Below, in pieces: positions 1 through 7,545 of a stretch of DNA of 7,545 bases. The stretch covers positions 1 through 7,545 of the forward strand of contig JAHEKL010000133.1 in the NCBI GenBank assembly GCA_024638345.1, given 5' to 3'. This DNA comes from Gammaproteobacteria bacterium. GTDB lineage: Bacteria > Gemmatimonadota > Gemmatimonadetes > Longimicrobiales > Gaopeijiaceae. Under the pieces are notes generated by a model. It was given only the letters and a program-made list of their open reading frames with translations. It was not told the DNA's origin and ran no database searches. Positions within the stretch are counted from its first letter, which is position 1; each line of letters begins with the position of its first letter. The translations under genes and the position numbers were made by a program.

Positions 1-375
1 CACGTCGATCTCCACCGCGTCCGTCGGGGGCGGGGGAAGATCCTCGATCGGGTTTGATTCGAAGGTGGTCGGGGCGATCGTCACGTTCGTGTCGATCTCC
101 GCGCTGGTCACGACCGGATTCGCGGGACGCGCGATCGCTTCGGGCGGCGGCGGAATCTCAATCTCGGGAGGCAGCTCGATCGCCTCGATCTCGTCCATGG
201 TGAACGAGACGTCCGACGCTTCCAGCTCCGGCCAATAGGCCATGATCGCGAAGTGGATGAACGTCGCCAGGACCATGGACCCCCAGAAGAGCGCGCTGAA
301 CCGCTGCTTGAAGCGGTCGTTGGCCGTCTCGAAGAGATCCAAGGGCACCCCAGCTGGAGTTGTCTCAGTCATCAT
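1..375 (-). CDS. tonB: TonB-family energy transducer, N-terminal part (runs off left edge)
   Basis: TonB is anchored in the inner membrane and spans the periplasm, passing proton-motive force from ExbB/ExbD to outer-membrane receptors. The 125 visible codons show a short cytoplasmic segment, one transmembrane helix at about residues 27-48 (ending AIMAYWPE), then an acidic, proline-rich stretch (ELPPEIEIPPPPEAIARP, about residues 56-73) typical of the TonB spacer. His41 in the helix matches the functional His20 of E. coli TonB; the Ser four residues before it is Ala37 here. The C-terminal receptor-binding domain lies outside the window. The start overlaps the exbD2 stop as ATGA. Two tandem ATG codons (375 and 372) follow GGAGAG, and the second has the more usual spacing. 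Being last after exbB-exbD-exbD strongly supports the identity. Confidence 0.87.
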   Translation of the reverse strand, partial: MMTETTPAGVPLDLFETANDRFKQRFSALFWGSMVLATFIHFAIMAYWPELEASDVSFTMDEIEAIELPPEIEIPPPPEAIARPANPVVTSAEIDTNVTIAPTTFESNPIEDLPPPPTDAVEIDV

Positions 376-821
376 CGTCTCTCCGCCGTCATGCGTCGCT
401 CAAGATCTGTGGCGAACACCACATACACCGCTCCGGACCGCTTCAGCTGCTCCTGCACCAGGTCTACGAACCGGTACGGGACCTGCGAATCGGCCCTGAG
501 CGAAATGATGAGCCGCTGGCCCGACTCGAGCCAAACGGGCCCTACGATCGCGGCCACGTCGTCCATGGGCACCAAACGGTCGTTGATATAGATATCGCCG
601 TTCCGCTCGAGCCAGACGTAGAGAATGTTGTCCCGCTTCTCGTCGATCTGCTCGGTCGCGGCTGCCGAAGGCCAGTCGATCGGGCGCTCCCGCTCGTTGC
701 GGAAAACGGTGGTGACCATGAAGAAGATCAGCAGCAGGAATGCGATATCGGCCATGGACGAGGATGGAATCTCGTCGGACGCCTTCGACTTCCGTTCGAA
801 CCCTCCGTCTTTGAGTCCCAT
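372..821 (-). CDS. exbD: ExbD/TolR-family biopolymer transport protein, second copy
   Basis: This is the ExbD subunit of a TonB-energising proton channel in the inner membrane. The 149-residue length is normal for the family. It has a short cytoplasmic N-terminus, one transmembrane helix (about residues 23-40, with the SSSMADIAFLLLIFF motif) and a periplasmic domain (about 41-149). Asp25 in the helix sits at the proton-carrying Asp25 of E. coli ExbD. It starts 3 nt after the exbD1 stop, with GGAG 9 nt upstream of the ATG, and its TGA overlaps the tonB start, so translation is probably coupled. Its membrane block is nearly identical to that of the preceding copy, but the periplasmic domain is quite different (for example LYVWLERNGDIYINDRLVP, about 67-85). 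The C-terminus is arginine-rich (LERRMTAERR). TolR or another channel partner is possible, but the adjacent tonB favours ExbD. Confidence 0.93.
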   Translation of the reverse strand: MGLKDGGFERKSKASDEIPSSSMADIAFLLLIFFMVTTVFRNERERPIDWPSAAATEQIDEKRDNILYVWLERNGDIYINDRLVPMDDVAAIVGPVWLESGQRLIISLRADSQVPYRFVDLVQEQLKRSGAVYVVFATDLERRMTAERR

Positions 822-824
822 ACC

Positions 825-1250
825 TCAAGTCTCCTCTAGAAGCTGCAGCGAGATTCGTTCCGCACCTGCGAGCTGAAGCGCGTCGAGCACGGCGATCATG
901 TGTTGGTGAGCCGCGTCCGGGTGTGTCTTCACGGCTGCGATCAGGTTGGGATTCTGGGCCACCTCCGATCGCCAGATGGCCTCGATGGCCGAGGGCGTCA
1001 TCTGCTGCTCATCCTCGGAGTCGCCATATCGCACTACCACCACGCCGTTCGGCTGAATCTGGAGGTGCAGAACGTTCCGTTGCGAGACCTCGACCTCCTC
1101 TGCCTCCTCTGGAAGGACGACTCGAAGCCCTGAATCCCGCGGGAACACGGTGGTGACCAGGAAGAAGATCAAGAGAAGGAAGGCGATGTCCGCCATCGAC
1201 GAGCTGGGGATCTCATCGCTAACCTTCGACTTCTTGTTCATGATAGCCAC
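825..1250 (-). CDS. exbD: ExbD/TolR-family biopolymer transport protein, first copy (GTG start)
   Basis: This is an ExbD-type channel subunit of 141 residues, an inner-membrane protein with a periplasmic C-terminal domain. The transmembrane helix covers about residues 19-36 (SSSMADIAFLLLIFF) and carries Asp21, equivalent to the essential helix Asp of ExbD. The periplasmic part (about 37-141) includes an acidic stretch (LPEEAEEVEV) followed by strand-rich sequence. I chose the GTG at 1250 because GAGGAGAG lies 7 nt upstream. An in-frame ATG at 1241 would put that ribosome binding site 16 nt away, which is too far. exbB ends 82 nt upstream and exbD2 begins 3 nt downstream. The product probably assembles with the ExbB pentamer. 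Whether it pairs with, or alternates with, the second ExbD cannot be told from the sequence. Confidence 0.93.
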   Translation of the reverse strand: MAIMNKKSKVSDEIPSSSMADIAFLLLIFFLVTTVFPRDSGLRVVLPEEAEEVEVSQRNVLHLQIQPNGVVVVRYGDSEDEQQMTPSAIEAIWRSEVAQNPNLIAAVKTHPDAAHQHMIAVLDALQLAGAERISLQLLEET

Positions 1251-1257
1251 GAAAGCA

Positions 1258-1265
1258 CTCTCCTC
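1258..1265 (-). promoter_or_regulatory. Shine-Dalgarno site deciding the exbD1 GTG start
   Basis: GAGGAGAG on the minus strand lies 7 nt before GTG at 1250. The alternative ATG at 1241 would be 16 nt away, so this site supports the GTG start. Confidence 0.7.
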
Positions 1266-1332
1266 GGCTGTACTTCGGGGTTATGTGTATTACCTGTCCG
1301 CTTTTCGCCAGGTTCCGGCTGAGCAATCTCGA

Positions 1333-1992
1333 TCAGCGGGCCTCCTGCACCTTCCCTTCGCGCTCGAGGTCCCATACGAGGTTCAAGATCTGTTGCGTTC
1401 CTTGCTCCATATCGACGATCAGCTTGTCGATCCGCGTCACGAAGTAGTTGTAACCGATATTCGTGGGAATCGCGATCAGCAGACCGGTCGCCGTCGTGAG
1501 CAGTGCAACCTTGATTCCGCCAGCCACCAGGGTCGGATCGACGTCGCCGGCCGTCTCGATCGAGGCGAACGCCATGATCATCCCGGCGACCGTTCCCAGG
1601 AATCCCATGAGCGGTGCGACGTTGGCCACGGTGGCCAAAATGACCAGCCCTCGCTCGAGGAAGCCCAGCTCGATCGTGCCGGTCGTGTCGATGGCCTGCT
1701 CGAGCTCGCCCTCTCTGAACTTCCCTTCTCGAATCCTGCGAAGGCCGACGAGCAGAATCGCCGCCGTCGGTCCCGGGGTCTCCGTGCACCGGCGAATGGC
1801 CTCATCGATCTGGTCCGAGCGAGTCAGCTCATGCACCTCCTCGAGGATCCGATCGGTATCCTTGTGAGCGATGAAGAGCGTATAGGCCTTCGCAATGATG
1901 ACGCCGACCGCCACTAGGGAGCAGAGCACGAGGGCATACATCATCGGGCCCCCGTCGGCGAAGAGCGTCATCAGGTTGTATTGGACGTTCAA
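1333..1992 (-). CDS. exbB: ExbB/TolQ/MotA-family proton channel subunit (TTG start)
   Basis: ExbB forms the inner-membrane channel around ExbD that converts proton flow into work on TonB. The 219-residue product has a first membrane helix at about 17-40, a cytoplasmic domain (about 41-112), and the hallmark MotA/TolQ/ExbB region: ANVAPLMGFLGTVAGM (123-138) in helix 2, and GGIKVALLTTATGLLIAIP (158-176) in helix 3. Thr134 and Thr167 match E. coli ExbB Thr148 and Thr181. Val162 falls where E. coli has the channel Glu176. The TTG at 1992 is chosen because AAAGGAG lies 6 nt upstream. A longer frame from GTG 2034 would add 14 non-conserved residues and has no such site, and the next ATG (residue 8) is badly spaced. 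It heads the exbB-exbD-exbD-tonB operon, with a promoter at 2078-2107. Confidence 0.92.
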   Translation of the reverse strand: MNVQYNLMTLFADGGPMMYALVLCSLVAVGVIIAKAYTLFIAHKDTDRILEEVHELTRSDQIDEAIRRCTETPGPTAAILLVGLRRIREGKFREGELEQAIDTTGTIELGFLERGLVILATVANVAPLMGFLGTVAGMIMAFASIETAGDVDPTLVAGGIKVALLTTATGLLIAIPTNIGYNYFVTRIDKLIVDMEQGTQQILNLVWDLEREGKVQEAR

Positions 1993-1998
1993 GCGGAG

Positions 1999-2005
1999 CT
2001 CCTTT
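1999..2005 (-). promoter_or_regulatory. Strong Shine-Dalgarno site deciding the exbB TTG start
   Basis: AAAGGAG on the minus strand lies 6 nt upstream of TTG at 1992. It is the best ribosome binding site in the window and selects TTG over the GTG at 2034 and the internal ATG at residue 8. Confidence 0.75.
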
Positions 2006-2077
2006 GGACAGACTAACAGCCACGCTCGCCCCACGAGGTGCGAACGGGGTTCCTGGTTTCAAATCGAACGCCCGGGG

Positions 2078-2107
2078 AATTTACGGGCCCCCTCCCGAGC
2101 CTGTCAA
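2078..2107 (-). promoter_or_regulatory. Putative sigma70-type promoter for exbB-exbD-exbD-tonB
   Basis: On the minus strand, a perfect -35 hexamer TTGACA (2107-2102) is followed by an 18-nt spacer and TAAATT (2083-2078), which matches TATAAT at four of six positions. Transcription would begin near 2071, giving a leader of about 79 nt before the exbB TTG. The -35 lies within the 122-bp gap after the cdaA stop, where a promoter for a separate unit is expected. The spacer is GC-rich and contains GGGGGCCC. I see no obvious Fur box or T-tailed terminator in the gap. Confidence 0.55.
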
Positions 2108-2114
2108 CGCGGAT

Positions 2115-2918
2115 TCAACCGGTACCGGCGCTCAGCTGGAAACCCCCTGCAGCCTCGGGGACCGAGCCCTCCAGGAGCCGTCGGAGACGGTTGGATTCCA
2201 CCCCTACTTCCAGCCGATTGCCTCGCGCCACGGAGATCCGCGCAGTCTCCTCGCTGACTACGATCACCACGGCATCGGACTCCTCCGAGAGCCCCAAGGC
2301 GGCTCGATGTCGGGTGCCCAGAGACTTGTCGTGAAGGGGTGTCTGAGTCAGAGGAAGGATGGCCCCCGCTGCCTTGATCGTGTCCCCTTCGATGATGACG
2401 GCTCCATCGTGGAGCGGCGACCGTGGCGTGAAGATCGTGACGAGCATCTCCTTGGACACCCGCGCTTCGATCGCACTCCCCGTTTCCGCGTACTGGTCTA
2501 GACCGACCTCGTTCTCGAGCACGATGATCGCGCCGATCTTGGCTCTGGCCAGCTGCTCCACCGCCTCGATCAGCTCGTCCACGACCTTCTTGCTCTCCAG
2601 CTTCACGAAGAGCCGGAACATCCGGGTCTGACCGAGACGGGCCAGCGCGGCTCTCAGCTCGGGCTGGAAGACCACGAGCGCGGCGATCGCTCCGAACTGG
2701 AAGAGGTATTCGAGGAGCGTACGGATCAGGGTGAAGTTGAAGACCCGGGCGAGGAAATACACGCCTGCCAGGAAGCCTACCCCGAGGATCATCTGCATTG
2801 CACGAGTGCGCTGCAGGAGGAGCAGGAGCCGATAGACGAGTGCGGCCACGATCACGATCTCGATGAGATCGCCCCACCCGGGGCTCATGATCTGGACCTG
2901 TTCCCAGAGGGCGTTCAA
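2115..2918 (-). CDS. cdaA: CdaA-type membrane diadenylate cyclase
   Basis: This enzyme condenses two ATP molecules into cyclic di-AMP, a second messenger that controls potassium and osmolyte balance and cell-wall homeostasis in the bacteria studied. The product (267 residues from TTG) has three hydrophobic N-terminal segments (about 18-35, 42-60 and 70-84), a linker helix, and a DAC domain (about 112-250). Both signature motifs are intact: DGA (171-173, in LHDGAVIIEGD) and RHR (203-205, in GTRHRAALGLSEE). The start is uncertain. TTG at 2918, 16 nt after the folP stop, gives an N-terminus of the usual CdaA kind (MNALWEQVQIMSPGWGDLIE). ATG at 2888 would remove ten residues and still leave all three membrane segments. 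Neither has a strong ribosome binding site. It is probably cotranscribed with ftsH and folP. The usual partners cdaR and glmM do not follow. Confidence 0.95.
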   Translation of the reverse strand: MNALWEQVQIMSPGWGDLIEIVIVAALVYRLLLLLQRTRAMQMILGVGFLAGVYFLARVFNFTLIRTLLEYLFQFGAIAALVVFQPELRAALARLGQTRMFRLFVKLESKKVVDELIEAVEQLARAKIGAIIVLENEVGLDQYAETGSAIEARVSKEMLVTIFTPRSPLHDGAVIIEGDTIKAAGAILPLTQTPLHDKSLGTRHRAALGLSEESDAVVIVVSEETARISVARGNRLEVGVESNRLRRLLEGSVPEAAGGFQLSAGTG

Positions 2919-2934
2919 GGCGCGTTCGCGTCCA

Positions 2935-3821
2935 TCAGGAAGTCGACTCGGTCGCGACCGCGTGCGCGACCGCGAGGGCCTGGGCCACCGGGGCCACATC
3001 GTGCACTCGGAAGAGCCGTGCACCGGCCTGGTAAGCGAGCACACACGCCGTGGCGGTACCCACTACTCTCTCCTTCGGCGGAACACCCAGGACTTCTCCG
3101 AGGAAGCTTTTTCGACTCGGTCCCACCAGGACCGGAAATCCGAGCCGCACCAGTCGGGGCAGCTTGGCGATCAAGGCCAGGCTCTGGCGCCACGTCTTGG
3201 CGAATCCGATCCCGGGATCGATCACGATTTGCTCGCGGGCTATTCCTCTTTCCAGAGCGCGCTCGACCGCGAGCTCCAACTCACTCGCGACGTCCTCGAT
3301 CAGGTCGTCGTAGTGGACCCGCTCTTTCATGTCCTGTGGTGTGCCCCGCATGTGCATGAGCACGATCCCTGCGCCGCTGCGTGCCACGACGTCCGCCAGA
3401 TCGGGTTCGAAGGAGAGCGCGGAGACATCATTCACGACCTGGGCGCCAGCCGCTAGGGCCGCCTCGGCCACTCGAGCCTTCCGGGTGTCGATCGAGATCG
3501 GCACGCCGATCCGTTCGCTCAACACCTCGATCGCGGGCAGGACCCGATGGAGCTCCTCAGCGGCGTCGATGAGGGGGGCTCCCGGTCGGGTCGATTCCCC
3601 TCCCACGTCCAGGACTCCGGCTCCGTCGCGCACCATCTGTTCAGCGCGGCGGAGCACGGCCTCGACGGTGGGAAGCTCTCCTCCGTCCGAAAACGAATCC
3701 GGAGTCAGATTGAGGATTCCCATCACCACCGGCTCGGCCAGGGAGACGGCGCCACCGGCGATCCGCCAGCGGACGGGAGACGGGGCTAGGTTGGACGTCG
3801 TTTGGGGGGGAAACGCCCCCG

Positions 3822-3825
<4 letters not shown>
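2935..3825 (-). CDS. folP: Dihydropteroate synthase
   Basis: FolP is a cytoplasmic TIM-barrel enzyme that joins 4-aminobenzoate to 6-hydroxymethyl-7,8-dihydropterin diphosphate in folate synthesis; it is the target of sulfonamides. The 296-residue product carries all the expected motifs: MGILNLTPDSFSDGG (35-49), DVGGESTRPGA (73-83), SIDT (111-114), ND (132-133), HMRGTPQDM (158-166), DPGIGFAKT (203-211), GPSRKSF (235-241) and RVHDV (273-277). Family catalytic and pterin-binding residues (Asp113, Asn132, Asp203, Lys239, Arg273, His275) are present. I see no insertion typical of acquired Sul resistance enzymes. The first 30 residues are a little longer than usual, but ATG at 3825 overlaps the ftsH stop (ATGA), which supports the start and translational coupling. 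No strong ribosome binding site precedes it, and a small hairpin follows the start codon. Confidence 0.97.
3806..3820 (-). repeat. Perfect hairpin just inside folP at the ftsH-folP overlap
   Basis: In the mRNA sense, GGGGG-CGTTT-CCCCC forms a 5-bp all-GC stem with a 5-nt loop. It begins two bases after the folP ATGA overlap and covers folP codons 2-6. Two more C residues follow, giving a run of seven C. It could hinder fresh initiation at folP unless ribosomes arrive from ftsH; that role is inferred. Confidence 0.5.
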
Positions 3826-5954
<2,129 letters not shown>

Positions 5955-5978
5955 TACGAACGAGCTCTCTCTTCGGCC

Positions 5979-5993
5979 CTCGCCGTACGCGAG
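5979..5993 (-). repeat. Second hairpin in the ftsH leader
   Basis: CTCGC and GCGAG form a perfect 5-bp inverted repeat around a 5-nt loop, just upstream of the GA-rich ribosome binding region (5974-5965) of ftsH. It could affect ribosome access. Short GC-rich repeats also arise by chance in DNA of this composition. Confidence 0.4.
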
Positions 5994-6000
5994 CGCCCCC

Positions 6001-6021
6001 CGCCTCGACCGATGCGAGGCG
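6001..6021 (-). repeat. Perfect 7-bp stem-loop in the ftsH leader
   Basis: CGCCTCG and CGAGGCG form a perfect 7-bp stem around a 7-nt loop in the tilS-ftsH gap; two G-U pairs could extend it in the minus-strand RNA. A G-rich run rather than a T tract follows, so it does not look like an intrinsic terminator. It would sit in the ftsH 5' leader if transcription begins near 6044, or in a tilS-ftsH readthrough transcript. Confidence 0.55.
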
Positions 6022-6050
6022 AACCGGGCATCAAGAATTCACGAGGGTAC

Positions 6051-6058
6051 ATTGTATA
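6051..6058 (-). promoter_or_regulatory. Possible -10 element upstream of ftsH
   Basis: TATACAAT on the minus strand contains TACAAT, a five-of-six match to TATAAT, in the only AT-rich patch of the 149-bp tilS-ftsH gap. Transcription would start near 6044, about 90 nt before the ftsH ATG. No good -35 lies at 16-18 nt; TTGGCA is present but only 13 nt away. It may be an activator-dependent or alternative-sigma promoter, or chance. Confidence 0.4.
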
Positions 6059-6103
6059 AATGGAGCCCCTGCCAAGCCCTGACACAAGAACCCACGAGGC
6101 TCC

Positions 6104-7498
6104 TCAGGCGTTTCCCAGCTTTCTCACCTCGATCCGCCAGCGGTCACTTTCCGCTCTATCTCCATCGTGTGGGCGACCGGACAGCCACACGACGAGTCCC
6201 TCGGAGTCCACGAGGACGGGCAACCGGCGACGCTTCGACCGAGGAACCCGTTCCTCGTTGAAGAGCTTCTTCAACTTCGTCCGGCCGGCCGGTACCCGAA
6301 TCCGATCTCCAGGCCTCCAACCTCGGACTTCGAGGGGAAACGACAGGTCCTGGGCTCGAAATTCCGCCCATTCGCAGTCGCCTCGGGCCAGAGACCCATC
6401 GAGGTTCGCCGAGCCCCCGCGACTCGATCCCCATCGGATCCCGAAGCGGTCGCCCCCGAGCTCGATCTCCCCCTCCCCGGGATCGGGTGCTCGGATGTCG
6501 AGCCCCTTTTCCCCCACCGACCGAGCGTCGAGACGCTCGCCGGGGGATGACGAGACCCGCACCTGATCGAACTCGATATCCAGGCGAGTCGGCCCCGAGA
6601 CGACTACATGCCCGCCACTTCGACCACTCCTGATAAACTCAACGCCAGAAGCGGTTCCGGTCTCGGACAGGGTAACCCCGAGGCCCTCCGCCACTCGCCT
6701 TAGAACCTCCCCCGCGACCGCCTCGGACAGGGACGCCATCGACTCTCGGTCCAGCACGGTGAAGTACTCGCCGTCTTCTTTGATCATTTCCTTCAGTAGA
6801 TCGGCGCTGAGCGCATCGAGGGCTTCCGTCGCGCGTTTCGCATTCCGTGCGAGACGAAGCACCGCCTCGCGGGCCCCGGGATGGATCTCTTCGAGGAGCG
6901 GAAGGAGACGATGCCTCACCCGATTCCGCGCGAATCGGGGGGACACGTTCGTGGGATCGACCCTGGGGCGAATGCGAAACGTCCGGGCGTAATCCTCGAT
7001 CTCCGCCCTGGCGAAGGGAAGCAGAGGACGCAGGATGCGTGGCTCGCGCTCGAGCGGAATGCCGCGCAGGCCACGAACCCCGGTCCCTCGAGCGATCCTG
7101 AACAGGACGGTCTCCACCTGGTCGTCCGCATGGTGGGCCGTGAGCAAACAGTCGGCCATGCCGTTCACGACCAACGATTCGAGGAATCGGTACCTGAGTG
7201 CCCTTGCCTCGGACTCGCTCACCGGGATCTTCTCGGCGCGAGCACGCTGAATCGAGACCCCCCAAGCCCCCGCGAGCCCGGAGAGCCAACGAGCGTCAGC
7301 CGCGCTCCCCGGTCTCATTGCGTGATCGAAGTGTGCGGCCGCGACATCGAGCGCCAGCTCCCCCGCTTGGAACCGCAGGAGGTGCAGGAGCACGAGCGAA
7401 TCGAGTCCACCTGAGCACGCTACGGTCGCACGAGCTCCCGGGCGGGCCCAACCCTGGGAACGCCAATGCTCCAGAAATCGCTGGACCAGCGGTTTCAT
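6104..7498 (-). CDS. tilS: tRNA(Ile)-lysidine synthetase
   Basis: TilS uses ATP and lysine to change C34 of the CAU-anticodon isoleucine tRNA to lysidine, so that it reads AUA and is charged with isoleucine rather than methionine; it is normally essential. The 464-residue product begins with the PP-loop ATPase domain: SGGLDS (29-34), HFDHAMRPGS (56-65) and AHHADDQVETVLFRIARGTG (121-140), with NRVRHRLLPLL (192-202) at the domain end. A central helical region (about 203-300) is followed by a TilS C-terminal domain (about 388-450, including WRPGDRI and TKLKKLFNEERVP). Length and domain order are normal for the long form. ATG at 7498 overlaps a TGA in a neighbouring frame (ATGA), hinting at coupling to an upstream gene. 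The following gap lacks the hpt gene that often sits between tilS and ftsH. Confidence 0.96.
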   Translation of the reverse strand: MKPLVQRFLEHWRSQGWARPGARATVACSGGLDSLVLLHLLRFQAGELALDVAAAHFDHAMRPGSAADARWLSGLAGAWGVSIQRARAEKIPVSESEARALRYRFLESLVVNGMADCLLTAHHADDQVETVLFRIARGTGVRGLRGIPLEREPRILRPLLPFARAEIEDYARTFRIRPRVDPTNVSPRFARNRVRHRLLPLLEEIHPGAREAVLRLARNAKRATEALDALSADLLKEMIKEDGEYFTVLDRESMASLSEAVAGEVLRRVAEGLGVTLSETGTASGVEFIRSGRSGGHVVVSGPTRLDIEFDQVRVSSSPGERLDARSVGEKGLDIRAPDPGEGEIELGGDRFGIRWGSSRGGSANLDGSLARGDCEWAEFRAQDLSFPLEVRGWRPGDRIRVPAGRTKLKKLFNEERVPRSKRRRLPVLVDSEGLVVWLSGRPHDGDRAESDRWRIEVRKLGNA

Positions 7499-7545
7499 GG
7501 CTTCTCGAGTCCTGGTGGTTCAGGCCGTCCGGTCTCCTCGTGGAG
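7495..7545 (-). CDS. Possible 3' end of an upstream gene overlapping tilS
   Basis: One minus-strand frame stays open from the window edge for 16 codons, reading LHEETGRPEPPGLEKP, and ends at a TGA that shares ATGA with the tilS start. The same overlap occurs at ftsH-folP and exbD2-tonB, so this is probably the C-terminus of the preceding gene in the same operon. The fragment is too short to identify a family, and a 16-codon open frame could also arise by chance. Confidence 0.4.
   Translation of the reverse strand, partial: LHEETGRPEPPGLEKP

Noticed and set aside
1251..1332. A promoter or small gene in the 82-bp exbB-exbD1 gap
   Set aside because: TAATAC and CATAAC resemble -10 elements, but no -35 is correctly placed, and no open frame with a ribosome site is present.
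1150..1917. A plus-strand open frame of about 255 codons opposite exbB
   Set aside because: It mirrors the ExbB coding sequence in antisense; the hallmark MotA/TolQ/ExbB motifs are on the minus strand.
2071..2095. A rho-independent terminator after cdaA
   Set aside because: Short GC pairings (GCCCG/CGGGC) exist, but the stems are at most 5 bp, no T tract follows, and they overlap the proposed exbB promoter.
6052..6090. Heat-shock (sigma32-like) promoter for ftsH: CTTGTGT and TCCATTT
   Set aside because: The second box fits CCCATnT fairly well, but the spacing of about 17 nt is long and the first box is weak. Sigma32 consensus may not apply outside Proteobacteria.

Overview
The window reads as a bacterial chromosome segment in which all genes lie on the minus strand, transcribed from right to left. 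The DNA is GC-rich (roughly 60%, by eye). The genes suggest a Gram-negative (diderm) bacterium that also uses cyclic di-AMP: an ExbB/ExbD/TonB module sits next to a CdaA-type diadenylate cyclase. The acidic, proline-rich TonB N-terminus, the paired ExbD proteins and the tilS-ftsH-folP-cdaA order look most like Gemmatimonadota or a related phylum. That placement is inference from general familiarity, not a database match.

Layout in transcription order. Positions 7545-7495 may hold the last 16 codons of an upstream gene whose stop overlaps the tilS start. tilS (7498-6104) is tRNA(Ile) lysidine synthetase. A 149-bp leader follows, with a possible -10 element and two GC-rich hairpins. ftsH (5954-3822) is the membrane AAA+ zinc protease. 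folP (3825-2935), dihydropteroate synthase, overlaps ftsH by ATGA. cdaA (2918-2115) is a membrane diadenylate cyclase with an inferred TTG start. A 122-bp spacer carries a good sigma70-like promoter (TTGACA-N18-TAAATT) and a strong Shine-Dalgarno sequence. It leads into exbB (1992-1333, TTG start), exbD1 (1250-825, GTG start), exbD2 (821-372) and the first 125 codons of tonB (375-1), which runs off the left edge.

Functionally there are two units. The right-hand one is a housekeeping block for tRNA decoding, membrane protein quality control, folate synthesis and the c-di-AMP second messenger. It resembles the ftsH-folP-glmM order of E. coli with cdaA where glmM would be, but no cdaR or glmM follows. 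The left-hand one is an energy-transduction module: an ExbB/ExbD proton channel powers TonB, which drives import through outer-membrane receptors. Two ExbD paralogs with nearly identical membrane segments and diverged periplasmic domains are encoded.

I see no rRNA, tRNA, CRISPR array, insertion sequence, phage gene or convincing plus-strand gene, and no gene-free stretch longer than 149 bp. Nothing clearly amounts to a new system. The points most worth following up are the cdaA context, the paired ExbDs, the ExbB channel residue, and the RNA hairpins at the ftsH leader and the ftsH-folP junction.
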